Source: Glutinoglossum americanum (lineage: Eukaryota; Ascomycota; Geoglossomycetes; Geoglossales; Geoglossaceae). From it: DNA of 64,000 nt. Where the stretch lies: positions 1 through 64,000 of the forward strand of contig JAGHQL010000010.1 in the NCBI GenBank assembly GCA_020080175.1, written 5' to 3'. Shown here piece by piece: positions 45,767-56,872 of the stretch (position 1 is the first letter of the stretch; each line of letters opens with the position of its first letter). The position numbers were made by a program, and so were the translations under genes. The notes beneath the pieces were generated by a model, which was given only the letters and a program-made list of their open reading frames with translations, was not told where the DNA came from and searched no databases.

Positions 45767-46129
45767 CTAGTCGCAGGCGGTACCACAACGCTGACAGATC
45801 TTTCCGTGGATTACCCAGACCTCTTGGCCCTGGCTGAGGCATGTTGGGCATCTCGTCCCGGATATCTGTGAGGGAAGGAAAAATTCTCCGGTCAGCACTA
45901 ATGGGTTGCTCATAATGGGTCTAAACATCAAAAGCCGGATCCGTTCTTTGGTAGAGTAGAAGGTTCTCCGGCATACAGGAACGAGTCTCACATAATCACC
46001 CAGTGGCGATGGGTTCCAACCCCCCCGGTATGGGACTCGCTGCTCAGTTCGGTATGGATCCAGCACAATAGGCTCAGGTAGACCGTGAAGGCCATTGTTG
46101 ATCGGATATAAGTCGTTTGGTGACGGCAT
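45767..46129 (-). CDS. Small zinc-ribbon-like protein, unknown
   Basis: This 120-residue open frame has one exon. The C-terminus has two Cys pairs, CPTC and CQRC, separated by about 15 residues. It also has WVIHGKICQRCGTACD, which suggests a small zinc ribbon. The preceding segment MSNPLVLTGEFFLPSQIS looks ordered, and the N-terminus is Pro/Gly/Tyr-rich. I recall similar short C-terminal blocks in fungal proteins but know no function. A possible 71-base intron inside the frame (GT near 46039) would shift it and lose the Cys pairs, so I prefer the uninterrupted reading. A GT microsatellite begins 112 bases upstream of the start. Confidence is moderate, because the surroundings are gene-poor. 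Confidence 0.5.
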   Translation of the reverse strand: MPSPNDLYPINNGLHGLPEPIVLDPYRTEQRVPYRGGWNPSPLGDYVRLVPVCRRTFYSTKERIRLLMFRPIMSNPLVLTGEFFLPSQISGTRCPTCLSQGQEVWVIHGKICQRCGTACD

Positions 46130-46240
46130 GGTGAGTGAGCCGCGTTCGAATGATAGCTGGTGTTGAGAAATAGAAGAGTGTGAGGGAGTAGAAGGTATCG
46201 TGAAATGGTGCGTTGGCCTGGAGGTGGAGACGCAGAGCTT

Positions 46241-46330
46241 GTGTGTGTATGTGTGTGCGTGTGTGCGTGTGCGTGTGCGTGTGCGTGAGCGTGTGTGAGT
46301 GTGTGAGTGAGTGAGTGAGAGTGTGTGTAT
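46241..46330. repeat. GT-type microsatellite
   Basis: About 90 bases of alternating GT with GC and GA interruptions, lying roughly 110-200 bases upstream of the zinc-ribbon gene start. Alternating purine-pyrimidine runs can adopt Z-DNA and change length by slippage. Confidence 0.9.
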
Positions 46331-46754
46331 TGTTTGGATGCGAGATAGTTCTCTGAAAGACGACTGAAGGCGGATTTTATATCCACGAACTCAACTCAGA
46401 TAGTAGCGTCCAGCACATCCAATTTCCGAAGATGCAAGTTCCCTCCCGAACGACATATGGTTTTGAGAAGTGATGCGCCGGGAACAGAGATGCAGGAGAT
46501 AGACGATTGAAGTCGGAAACAGAAACACGCTTCTTGTCGATGCACCGATGCACCGTGTTGACCGTTGGGCGCTGTTGAGGCAAGACGTGCCTATAATAGG
46601 CATAACCATTTAAGGTTTTGATCTCGCCGGACCGTTCTGGCTGCTTTCGCAACGGAGCGATCCCAGTCTGATCCGCCACGGAAGAATTAACATGGAACCG
46701 GCCCCAATCTGCAGATACAATATATAGTAATACAACGGCGCTCGCTACGGGTCT

Positions 46755-46816
46755 TGGGGAAGGGGAAGGGGTAGCGGCGAAGGGGGAGGGAAGGGGAAGA
46801 AGGGTAGGGGAAGGGT
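46755..46816 (+). repeat. G-rich tract with quadruplex potential
   Basis: About ten runs of three to five G are separated mostly by AA or A spacers, on the plus strand. This fits the usual four-run pattern for intramolecular G-quadruplexes several times over. No gene overlaps it. Confidence 0.8.
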
Positions 46817-47076
46817 GGATACTTCCATTTGCCTGCGATGTGATGTGATGTGATGGATGTGATGTATGTGCGCCGCACGCTGTACGCTTTGAACAGCCGC
46901 ATCCCCCGGCATTGTTCCGAGTGGCCTTGTGCGGGAGAGAGGCCGGGCCAGGGATCTACGGAGCGCGGGTTGTTGCACGTCATTTGTGGCGACGGCGAGG
47001 AACGAACGTCTATCTTCGGGAAAACCTTAGAACGCATGAGCTGAGAGGGTAGTGAGGAAGTGAGGAAGGGCTTTGG

Positions 47077-47117
47077 ACGTCGAGCGTCGAGCGTCGAGCG
47101 CCGAGCGCCGAGCGCCT
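47077..47117. repeat. 8-base tandem array (GCGTCGAG, then GCGCCGAG)
   Basis: About five tandem units occur. The last two differ by a T-to-C change, forming GCGCCGAG. Degenerate units of the same type (GCGTCAAG) occur at about 45057-45085. Confidence 0.8.
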
Positions 47118-47330
47118 CTCAGATACCGCAAATTCAGCGCACAGCATACACCAGAAAATCGCGGTCTGTTTCTATTTTCCCCTTCTTGCCCACTCTCAAT
47201 CTCGAATCACTATGCGCCTGACTGGCATCCTCCGTCAGGTCAACCGCGACAGCGTGCCACAGGTGCTTGTTTGCGCGGGGTACACCACGCACCCTCTTGC
47301 TCTCTTACGGACGAGGGCATCCACCGCCGG

Positions 47331-47369
47331 TCAATCTATCAATCAATCAATCAATCAATCAATCATCAA
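47331..47369. repeat. TCAA tetranucleotide microsatellite
   Basis: About nine tandem TCAA units with one interruption near the left end. Confidence 0.9.
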
Positions 47370-50300
47370 CCGTCTAGTTGCGTCAGGTGGATGGGCTAGC
47401 AATCAATCTCCTAGGCTGGCTGCGTCATTCCAACCACCGTTCTACTTCTCCGCCTCTCCGCCTCTCCACCTCTCTGCCTCTCTGCATCTACGCTCCCTCC
47501 AAGGTGTACATCGTACTATCAGGGGAGCAGGGCCTTGCACCACGCCAGTGCGTGTTCCTGGCATCTTGACGCACCGATCGCCATACCCAAAAAAGGTTTC
47601 AAGTAGAGTAGGGCACCCGTCGTTGTCGGTGGGTTGGGGCGGGGCGCGCAAATGGTGGGGGTTCAAAACTAGTTAAAACTACCCGGCTAGCTGGGCCTTG
47701 TTTCCTCTCCATCTTCCTCTTTGGTAGATCTTTGCTCTTTTCTTTTTCTCACGCCCAACCCAACCCAGACACCTGGAGCGTCACTTGTTCTTGTTCTCAC
47801 TAGATTCCTCCCCTCATCCGTCACAGCGTGATCGAAATACTGGGGTCTGACGAGCAATCTTCACGACATTTGAGCGGCAGGTGACAAGGCGACCGGCAAG
47901 TGGAGATTAGGATGGCCTGATCGCTGTGTAGTCGAGTCTTCCGACGACTTTTACGCTCAGTTACGCAAGAGACTACGTTACTTGCTGGGTCGGGGGGAGG
48001 TTAGATAGTACGTACAAAATCAAAGGGCGTTCTCCGTAGAGATGTTTCAGGTCCCGGGCGCGGAACCTCGACTTTTATTTTACTTGTTCGAAAACTCTCG
48101 AACGGAGAGGCCAAGGCGAGCTCGAGCGTTGGGGTTGAAAGAGAGGATGGCGAAGAAGTCCCATCCACTTCGATCTGCTGCTCGATCCCGGTCAAATCAT
48201 CCCGACGAGCGCGTGGCTTGCTAGATTCTGCAGCGAAGGGTGAGAGTGCGATGCCGGGATTGACGCAGGGATAATGCAGGCAGGAGCGCAGGGTTGGTGC
48301 AGCACTGAAGCCAGAGGAGCCAGTGAATCTGCAAGCCCCGTCTCCCTCAGCCCAAGCCCATTTGAATCCACCCCCAGGTTCGGGTCCGTCTCATATCAGG
48401 TCGTCTCAACATCAACGGGCTCAGGACGATTGCCCGATTGCCGACAAGCTCGAAATCGAGCAAATCGACGACGCCCCACGCCCAGCCACTCTTCCTGTTT
48501 CCACCCTCCCACACTTTCAATTTCGATTTGTGTCTGTTACCCATACGTGTGTATATGTATGTATGTATTTTCGTGCGCACTTACCTACATACACTCTATA
48601 CGTACATCGTACAGGAGGTACATCAATATGGGATAAACCCCTCAGGCGATTTCTCCGTTAAGCCTGATTGTTTCAAATCTCCGATGATGCCTCGCCTTTG
48701 CAGAGCATCTCGCGTGCTCTTCGCAGCACCACCTACGGGTACCTTACACTCGCACTTAACGGAGTGTAGGCACAGTATTATTGTTTCCTGCTCTTGCGCC
48801 ATGTACGTGAGGCAAGGTTGGCGCTTTTCCTGTGCTAAATCGATACTATGCATGAATTAGGATAATCTATACATCAATGCAAACGCGCTGGAGCTAGCCA
48901 ACAAGACCTGCTCTTGCGCTTTAGCCCAATGTCACAAAAACGATGGCAAGATGAAGGGTCCATTGGCCCGCTATACTGCGTTCATTACGTGAACGATGAA
49001 AAGCTAAGAAGAGGTCATAGCTCGCTCTCGGGTGGGTGGCGGGTTCTTGGCGATGAGTTGAGCTGTTGATTGGGATCAGCGGGCCAGAGTGGTCGAGTAC
49101 ATACGTGCTGCGTAGGGAAAGAAGGTAGAGTGGGTGGGACGTGGATGCACAACGGCCCGACTTGTCGCCCACAGAATTTGACCTGTATGCACGACTCGGC
49201 GACTCGGCCCAGAGAGCGATATCATCTCTTTCGCTCGTCCAGAGTTCCATTCCATCACCAGGTCGACCGAGTCCGCGGAAGACTGTATCACAACAGAAAA
49301 TGCGATGTGATCTGTGTGCTTTCCCTACGTGTTACAAACAAGAACACGGATGCGGCATGGTGCGTTGTATGTGGGACTTGGAGTTGGTTGGTACCGCTGC
49401 TGGTACAGACTAAGGGACAGAGCGAGATGTGCGAGATATGAGACGTGAGTCGCGAGTACCCAAAATTACCCAAAATCACCCAAAATTACCCAACCCTACA
49501 TATAGACGGGGAGCGTTATAGTTGGACGAGCATCTGCAAACATGCAAGGCGCAACGCTCACGCAGACGAACGAACGAACCGCGCCGTTGGCCTTGTCACA
49601 CCACACGCGCACACACAAGGTAATGTCTCACAAGAGTCAATTAGAATATTGTCGGCTGCTGGCGGCCTTGACAGTGGCAAGAGCCCTGCACGTCAGGTGC
49701 GCGAGTCCTAACCCGACGACTTTTCCTGATCGTAATAACAATTGAGATGTTGGTTTGCCTTGCCCTCTACCATGCCCGGTCAACAGCGGGAACTAATGAA
49801 GTGAGGTGCACTGCATCGCAGCGTCGCAGAACCCTACGCAAACTGTCCCCGTCGCATCACCATCTGCGACGGATGATCAAGCTTCCTCAGCTCCTGTCGG
49901 TTGCATTGGCATGGGGATAGTAAGACCCGGTCAGTCGTGAAGTTTGCTGTTTTCATACCTCAACCGACTTGCGCGACTGTATGAATGTATGATATTGTAT
50001 GTACATACCTACTGACCTCACCAGTTCTAATTGTACGAGGCGCAAGCCACATTGCCGGTGGGACTTGTCATCATTCCGCACAACTGTCCTCGGACCGTGC
50101 AGAGTGGCCGCGGGGCATCCAGGGTCTCGGGTGTGCTGGTTGTTGAGGATGCATGTAGGTGCGCGCCAGCACAAAGGATTGCTCCGGTGGCCCGATCTTG
50201 CTTGCATCGGCGGGAGCGAAAAAGCAACGGAAAGTGATCGACATCCCCGATGTCTAAGCTTATCTGGTTACGAAAGTGTAACTCTTCCGGTAGAGAGATC

Positions 50301-51359
50301 GGTCGTCGCACAACGCGGTGTTCGTGAGTTCGTCTAGAATACCCATGAGAATCCCAGAAATCCGATGCTACAGCGCCATGCCTTATCCCGTTATTGCCAT
50401 GATGCTTGATACAACCCGATGCCAACGAACGCCGGGCCTATCTGGAGCTGACGGGCTTGCAGTTTATACGGAATATTACCCACCTTTTTCACGGTCAAGA
50501 CATCCGGTTTGCTCGTCTGCCCTGAAGGTCCTCTTTGATCCCCCAGAGGAAACGAACGGTCTGGATTCTCATGAAGGAAAATTCGGAAAATTCGGAAAAT
50601 GCAGCCGGTGCGTCCTGGCCCTTGCATATGCCGGCGGCCACTCAGCTACCAGGATTCTTGTCAACGGCGAACTCGAACTTCAGAACTTCTGGTCGTTTCG
50701 TACCCACGTCCGGCTCTGCACTATTATTGATACAACTATGAGCACCTGATACATTTTTCAAAAAAAAAAAACCCCCCCCCTTCACTTGACAAACTCCCGA
50801 AGTTGCGACGAGTCTACAAACGAAGAATCCGATGAAATGTGATAGGGGTTTTCTTACGCGCTCAGTCACTTCACAAATTTCTTCGGGAAGGCCTGTGCAA
50901 CCGTTCTCTGTCCGCAGCATTGACTTAGTGAGCGGCATGTGCCCAAAAAAAAAAATATTGGGATAGGGGAGACGATTCCTACTATCCTAGTCCGTGCAAC
51001 GGTTCCATCTATTATCAGATGATGGGAGCACGTGCATGGAGATGTGGAACTGCAGAAAACGGTTTGCAACTGAATCGTAGCAAGTTTGCAGGCATGACAC
51101 TGCTGATCGGTAGAAATACTCCCGAAAAGCCGCTGCGATAGCAGGAATGATGCCACAAGATGTGCTCACGACGGAACTTCTTGCCGGTAACAAATTGAGC
51201 TCATTAGAGCAACATAGCATCACTAAACCTAGGATGGAGAAGCTTTTGGGCGGGTTGTTAGTGTCCAACGTAAGAGTTTCGTGAAGATCTATCACATAAT
51301 TGCAAATATGATAAAGGGAATAGTTTAAACCAAGAAAAGAAAAAGAAAGCCTGACGCCA

Positions 51360-53822
51360 CTAAGTCCACTCCATGTGGATCTTCACGAGGATGATCCCCT
51401 TGGTCGCCATGCCTTTGGTATCCACCAAATGCACGAACCGGTAGCCGTTCTGCAACCGATCGAGTCGGATGCAAGCCCAGGCCGCCAAATCATCCTTGCC
51501 AATCTCATCATCTCGAATCTTAAATCTACTCGACGGGAAGGTGTTAGCGGGTTCCAAAAACAAAGAACACGAGATAATTCCAAGCTAGCACCCAAAAAAA
51601 AAAGAAGGGAAAATCCCAGCCGAGTCGCGGGATCCCGCAGAAAATAGTACGATCCCAAGAGTTGAGCAGAAACAACCACACAAACGCGGTACACCACAGA
51701 GTAGGAGCGGGCAGGCTTTGTGCAGTATCTAGGAAATGGTCTTGTGGGTGAGGCCTGCATTGTTTCACGAACTGAAGACACTGACCTAAGAAAGCTCAAT
51801 TCCTCAACAACACGTTCGACCCTTGCAAATTCAAGGACCTCGCCGTGAAAGTCGGGATTGACGCCCTTCTGACTCTGAGTTCGGCTTTTGTACTTGCCCC
51901 CTTTGCTCTTTCCACCATTCTCAGCAGAATCCCGGCCCTTCTCCTCAGCCTTTTCCATATGCAACTCGCATTTGAGATATGGGTGGAAGCGTTTGGGATC
52001 CTCGTCACCCTCAGGTAACGGGATGTCTTGGCCAGCAAAGACCACAATTCTCAGATTTAAAGTCTTATAGGATATAGGATCGGCTTGTGAGGTACTAGGG
52101 ACTCCCACAGATTTTGTTTTGCTGCTGATGCTTCTGTAGCCTACCGGCTTAAGTACCCATCCTCTCTCACCAGCAAACATCCCTTCATTGAGCATCATGC
52201 CTCTGTCCCACTTCTGCCAATTCAGCGCAACCATCTGGACGCCTTTTCGCCAATAAACAGACGGATCGAGGTTTGTAGAAGAAACTCGTAAACTATGCGG
52301 ATATGTGCGCATGAAATACTTGCGATTGTGTTCAAATAGGACAGGAGCATGTACTTCGTGTAAACGAAGAAGGGCTGTCTCTGATACTGAAAATACGTGG
52401 GTGGGTATAGATGCCTCTAGTGTTTTTCTGCCGTATCAGCTGCTCTGACCGATAGCGTGTGTCCAGGGCGCGGCGAGCAAAAAAGGCTTACCGGGTTGGG
52501 AGAGGTCTGAAAAGTGGTAGGCCCTTGTGTAGACACCAAGCCTACTCAAAGCAGCAATGATTTTGTTCTTCTTCTTCTTTTCACCCTTCGCGCTGGAGAT
52601 GCTCTCGTCTCCCGACGTTGACTCTGAAGACATCACCTGTTCTAATAGTTCCAAAGAGCCATCGGCATTCTTGCCCGCTGGCGCGGTTGGAGGGACATAT
52701 TTCACCTTCACAAGTATTTTATTCCGCAGCTCATCCGGCGAGGGAAGGACTTCAACATCGCGATCGCCGTCGTTGCTGTCAATAAGCACATCTGACCATA
52801 CCTCCCGCATGATCTCTACCATCACTTCTTGTTGCTCCAGACTGGCATGGACTTCAAGACTGACAATGACTGGTAAGTCACTAGACCCGAGGTTAGCTCG
52901 AGTCGAAACTTAGTGCGTAACGCGATTATCACCTGGTAACGAATGCCGACTGCCGAACGGCGACGCAGACTTCGCGGAACGATATCTCGCGGGTTAGTGT
53001 ATGTCCTAGACGTGGTTCGGATTAGCCGAGATCTTCACTAAATAGTTATAGAAAACAACAGTGAGTAGTACCGTGTAGTACCCGGGGTTCGATTCTGGAC
53101 GATCCAGCTATCGAAGGCTGTGACGAGTCCAATTTGTTCAATGCTTCTAGGGCAGATGAGGGCTCTGGCGACGTCTTATCAATGACTCCAGACTTGCGAG
53201 ACGAGAACATTTGAGGAAGGCGTTGTAAATATTTGTTTTTGCCCTCCGTCTCTGTGGGAGTTGTTGATTCACTATCACCAGTGGGATGATCTCCATCCCA
53301 AACATCAATCTCGATACACCGGCAGCCTCTCAGTAGAACCTGGATTAACACAAGTCAATATCGCCCAAAGCCATGCATTGCGCCTCGCTTAGACCAACAC
53401 ACATTTTTATATCCATCTATTGTCGATCTACCATATAGTTGATTACCAGTCAAGTACGTGTTATGACTGGACGAGATATAGTAATTCGAGAGCGGGAATG
53501 AGAGGTCATGTCCTCTGGGTGGGGCGAGAGCACTGAAAGCCGGTGAAGTCGTGTATTTCAGGAAATGGTGAAATGCAAATCGGTTATCCTCTGGTGGGCC
53601 TAGCTCTAGACAAGTATCGCCAGCCTTTTGTATCTCATTTAGGAATGTAGCTGCTTGCACTGGACTTAGGCTTTTGTTACCCTCCGAAAGCGAGTTAAAT
53701 ACGTCTTTGAGGTGACGAATCACTGGCTCAGAGAGTGAGGTTATTGTTTCCATTGCTGATGCAGCAGACGGATTTCCCCCTCCAGCCTGGAATTCCGGTA
53801 CAATTCGGGAAGGTTTACCCAT
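51360..53822 (-). CDS. PLC1: Phosphoinositide-specific phospholipase C
   Basis: This enzyme cleaves PIP2 to inositol trisphosphate and diacylglycerol in calcium and stress signalling. Six exons, read on the minus strand (53822-53403, 53339-53072, 53005-52933, 52880-52492, 52416-51786 and 51525-51360), give 648 residues. A helical EF-hand-like segment starts the protein. The X box has catalytic His120 (ISSSHNTYL) and His229 ([15 protein letters not shown]). Between them lies an insert of about 65 residues rich in Ser and acidic residues. The Y box begins near [17 protein letters not shown] and includes [16 protein letters not shown] and [17 protein letters not shown]-terminal C2 domain begins near [14 protein letters not shown]. 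Introns are 52-75 bases except the last, 260 bases, which separates the C2 strands. The N-terminus is shorter than in animal PLC-delta, with no PH domain. Confidence 0.93.
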
Positions 53823-56800
53823 GGCGGAAGCTCCAGATCAACGCTCTCTTCGGGCGGGGCGGGAGAATATTGACAAAGAGCAGTGGTGGCAAAGAGACTT
53901 CATTTCACGATAGGCTGTAGGGAGCGCAGGATACAGTTAGCAAGCGTCAAACCTCACTTACTAGAGTCAAACCAAAGAGAGCCTCACTTATCAAGTCGCC
54001 ATCATCAGCTTATGTCAGGTCTCCTTTACGCATGCCGGTGTTGTTGAGCTGTTTCATGACGTGCGAGGTGTGGGAGATGGTTAGGTGCAGGGTCTATCGT
54101 TACACGAGATTGATCGATTTTACCTCTAATCCAAGAGTGGAGGAACACTTGTACCCCAACGCGGTGTGGTCAGTGCTCTAGCAGCCACTAAACGCTCAAT
54201 TCTTCACACTTGGGTACCCGACTGGCCCGCTGGAGAAAAAAAAGAAACGCGTTAGAAAAAGAAAGGTGGGCGTGGAAGGGCCGAGGAGGGAAATATTTTC
54301 CACAATGAGGAAGGTATTTGTTTACTACTACATTGTACGCGAAGATCGTGGCCACTTTTTATGTCATTGGCTAAAGTTGCTCGTCCGTTCAGTATTCAAC
54401 TCGCCATCATACCGGTGTGAAATAAGTATTTGCCTCCCCCGACTCAAAGTGGGTGGCAATGTTTGGGGTAGGATTTCCGGAAAGGAGCTTTGCGGACAAC
54501 AATTTTTCCTTTAACCCACCAGAGATTCCATAGTACTGTAGCCATTCTCTACGTCAAAACGACAGTCTCACTCCACTATGGTGGACGAAATATCGATTAT
54601 GCACCCTAAATGCTTTATCACATAGTGATAAAGGTTGTTGTGGGGCCCGTCAGTGTTTCCGAGCCTAGAAGCGAAGGGGCGCACCTAGTGTTCGAGGAGT
54701 TGTCGCTGGTATTGTTGATTGCGACCTGAGGGCTAAGGTTTGGGAAGGGGATGGGCTTCGACTCGGATACACTCGGAAGACGAACATTGGGGAATGTCAA
54801 TTGCTTGCGCATCCGAATCCCACGATCATCTCGACGATATCCGATATTGCTGTCTTGCCTGTTGGAGAATCGAGGTCCATGGACCCCAGGTTGCCTCTTC
54901 TCCCGGGGTCTTCTCCAGCACCAGTCGCTACTTCATCGATCCGGAATGCCCTGTAGAGCAGCATTGAGATACCTCCTGGACTGCACATGATCCTTCTATA
55001 TACTAGTAGTGATGAGCATCGAGAGTGGTTCAATATCGGGGGCAAGGAGCCTCAAATATCCAGTCATCAATTATGGCTCCAAGCCCCTAACACCCCCAGG
55101 AGCGGCGCTGGGCAGATGAAGAGTCCCCTCGTGTTCGAGAATCCCTATTCAGCCACATCACATCGGAGAAATTGTTCCTTATCCCGGTTCGAGAAGTCTC
55201 ATGAATTGCGCTGCCGAATACATATTGCATATGTGCAAGGTATCCGAAAGAAGGATCAATGAGACTGGATGAACGAAGAGCAATTCCAATTTCGGGAGAT
55301 CACGGTGTGTGTGTGGGTGTGGACGCTGCAGGGCGGGCCAGACCGACAAGCGGCGGTTGAACCCATGGCATTGGGAAAGTGGGTCTTTCCTCTGTTTATC
55401 CTGCTGTGTACGCTGGTGCTTCACACCCAAACCCATGTGCCACAAAATGATAAGAGGCCATAGAAACCTTGCCACGCTGTTCATTTCCGTCTGGATAGCG
55501 AATCGCTGGCTGTCCCACTGATCCCATCAAACTCTGAGATTTGATATGCACGTCAACGTATGTGCAAATGTCCTACTGTGTTGCAACCTTAACGAAAAGG
55601 GCGAGATTGATTTGCCCGTGTCTGCGGTTGTGTCTGCGCCTACATGCCATGGAGGCCTGTTAAACCGTTAAGCTGCCCCTACTCTGCTCATGCAACATTA
55701 GTAGTATGATGGCTCCCAAAAGGAAGCGCTGAGTAAGTTAAAAAGGGCTCCAACAAAAATGGGATTTTTGCTGACTGCATATTAGACTGCCTCCGTCCCC
55801 TGTCATCCGACAACGGTCCCGTCGCTCGGGGCTATTACCCCGACGCAAAGTGTCGCTCGGACCCCTCAGATTGAGAAAATGAAAATATACTGGTGAAACT
55901 AAAATTCGATATAGATCCAGGAGGGTCCGGTACAATCAATTTCACCACGCGACACCGGGTACCTCAGCGGGGCACTATGGCCTGTTATTCTGTCGAGCTC
56001 ATCGTTCCTCCAAGGTCTTGAGGACTTCGATCATTAGGCCGTGAATTAAGTCTATGAACGTTTTCCATGTTCTCATTAGTTCAGAATTGCGAGCAGACCG
56101 TGGGATGCCGGCAAACACCTCCGAGATCGAGTAGCGTGGGTGTGCATTGGGAGGCTGCATGGTTTCGACCGCATTATACACACCCGTCACAAGCCAAAGC
56201 GGCCACCAAAGCCTGTCAGTGTTCACCGGTTCATATTCGATCGGTGCTGTGGCATAAACTGGAAATATCGACATGGCGAAACGTTTTAGTACTAATTGGA
56301 TCCGAAAACCAAAGGAACGCACGACATGCTCAGTGGCCATGGCCCTTGAGGGCTTCAATGGAAACAGCTTCATGATAATTCTTCCCAGAAAAAAAAGGGA
56401 AGGAAGGAACGTGAACGAAAGCAAAGATGGAAGGAGAGCAGGTTATTTCATCGCGCGCTTTACAAAGAGATTCGTTGACCTAGTGTCAAAGACAAGACAA
56501 ATCGATGAAAGCAGATAAACTCTAAGCGTTTCTGCGGCATGTCTGTCTTTTATCAGCAATGACTGCCAATCTCCCCTCTACGAACGATATGGCGTGAACT
56601 CACCTCTACTTCAGCCATTATTTCGAAGACATATTCGTCAGCCTAGTTTCCATATTGGCTCAAAAGGAATATATGACGGAACTCAAAGTCTCGGTTTCTC
56701 TGCGGGAGTCGAATTGACAGGTTCCAATTTATGGCATGCCGTAATGCCACGCTATGAAAAGAAAAAATTTGAAATAACAGCATGGATGTATCAGCGGCCA

Positions 56801-56872
56801 TAGCCAACACGGCGCTATAGAAGCCGAGACGCCAAAAAAGCAGGGAGCCTCACAAACGGTGTTCTTCTGTCG
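53823..56872. other. 3.0 kb interval, PLC1 promoter and weak frames
   Basis: The left part must contain the PLC1 promoter. A minus-strand frame at 55999-56424 codes 141 residues (RYSISEVFAGIPRSARNSEL inside) with no known domain. Minus-strand frames at 54618-55045 overlap in two phases; one contains IRMRKQLTFPNVRLPSVSES. Neither has a start, splice sites and family match together, so none is called. An AAATATTTTCC stretch near 54293 and T-poor surroundings carry no recognised element. Confidence 0.35.

Larger units (their letters stand above)
46130..51359. other. 5.2 kb gene-poor, simple-repeat-rich interval
   Basis: No frame here resembles a known family. It contains a GT/GC microsatellite, a G-rich tract, GCGTCGAG and TCAA arrays, ACCCAAAATT repeats at 49458-49494, GAAAATTCGG repeats at 50577-50600 and an A-run joined to a C-run at 50759-50780. 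A plus-strand frame at 49141-49413 (DLSPTEFDLYARLGDSAQRA) and one at 48323-48530 look somewhat protein-like. They lack the splice partners needed for a model. The interval is upstream of the small zinc-ribbon gene and downstream of PLC1. Confidence 0.4.

Noticed and set aside
53080-53100. GGTTCGATT T-loop-like string
   Set aside because: It lies inside the PLC1 coding exon and lacks a consistent stem.
55999-56424. 141-codon minus-strand frame
   Set aside because: Its residue mix is plausible, but there is no domain, splice partner or recalled homologue; described only in the interval note.
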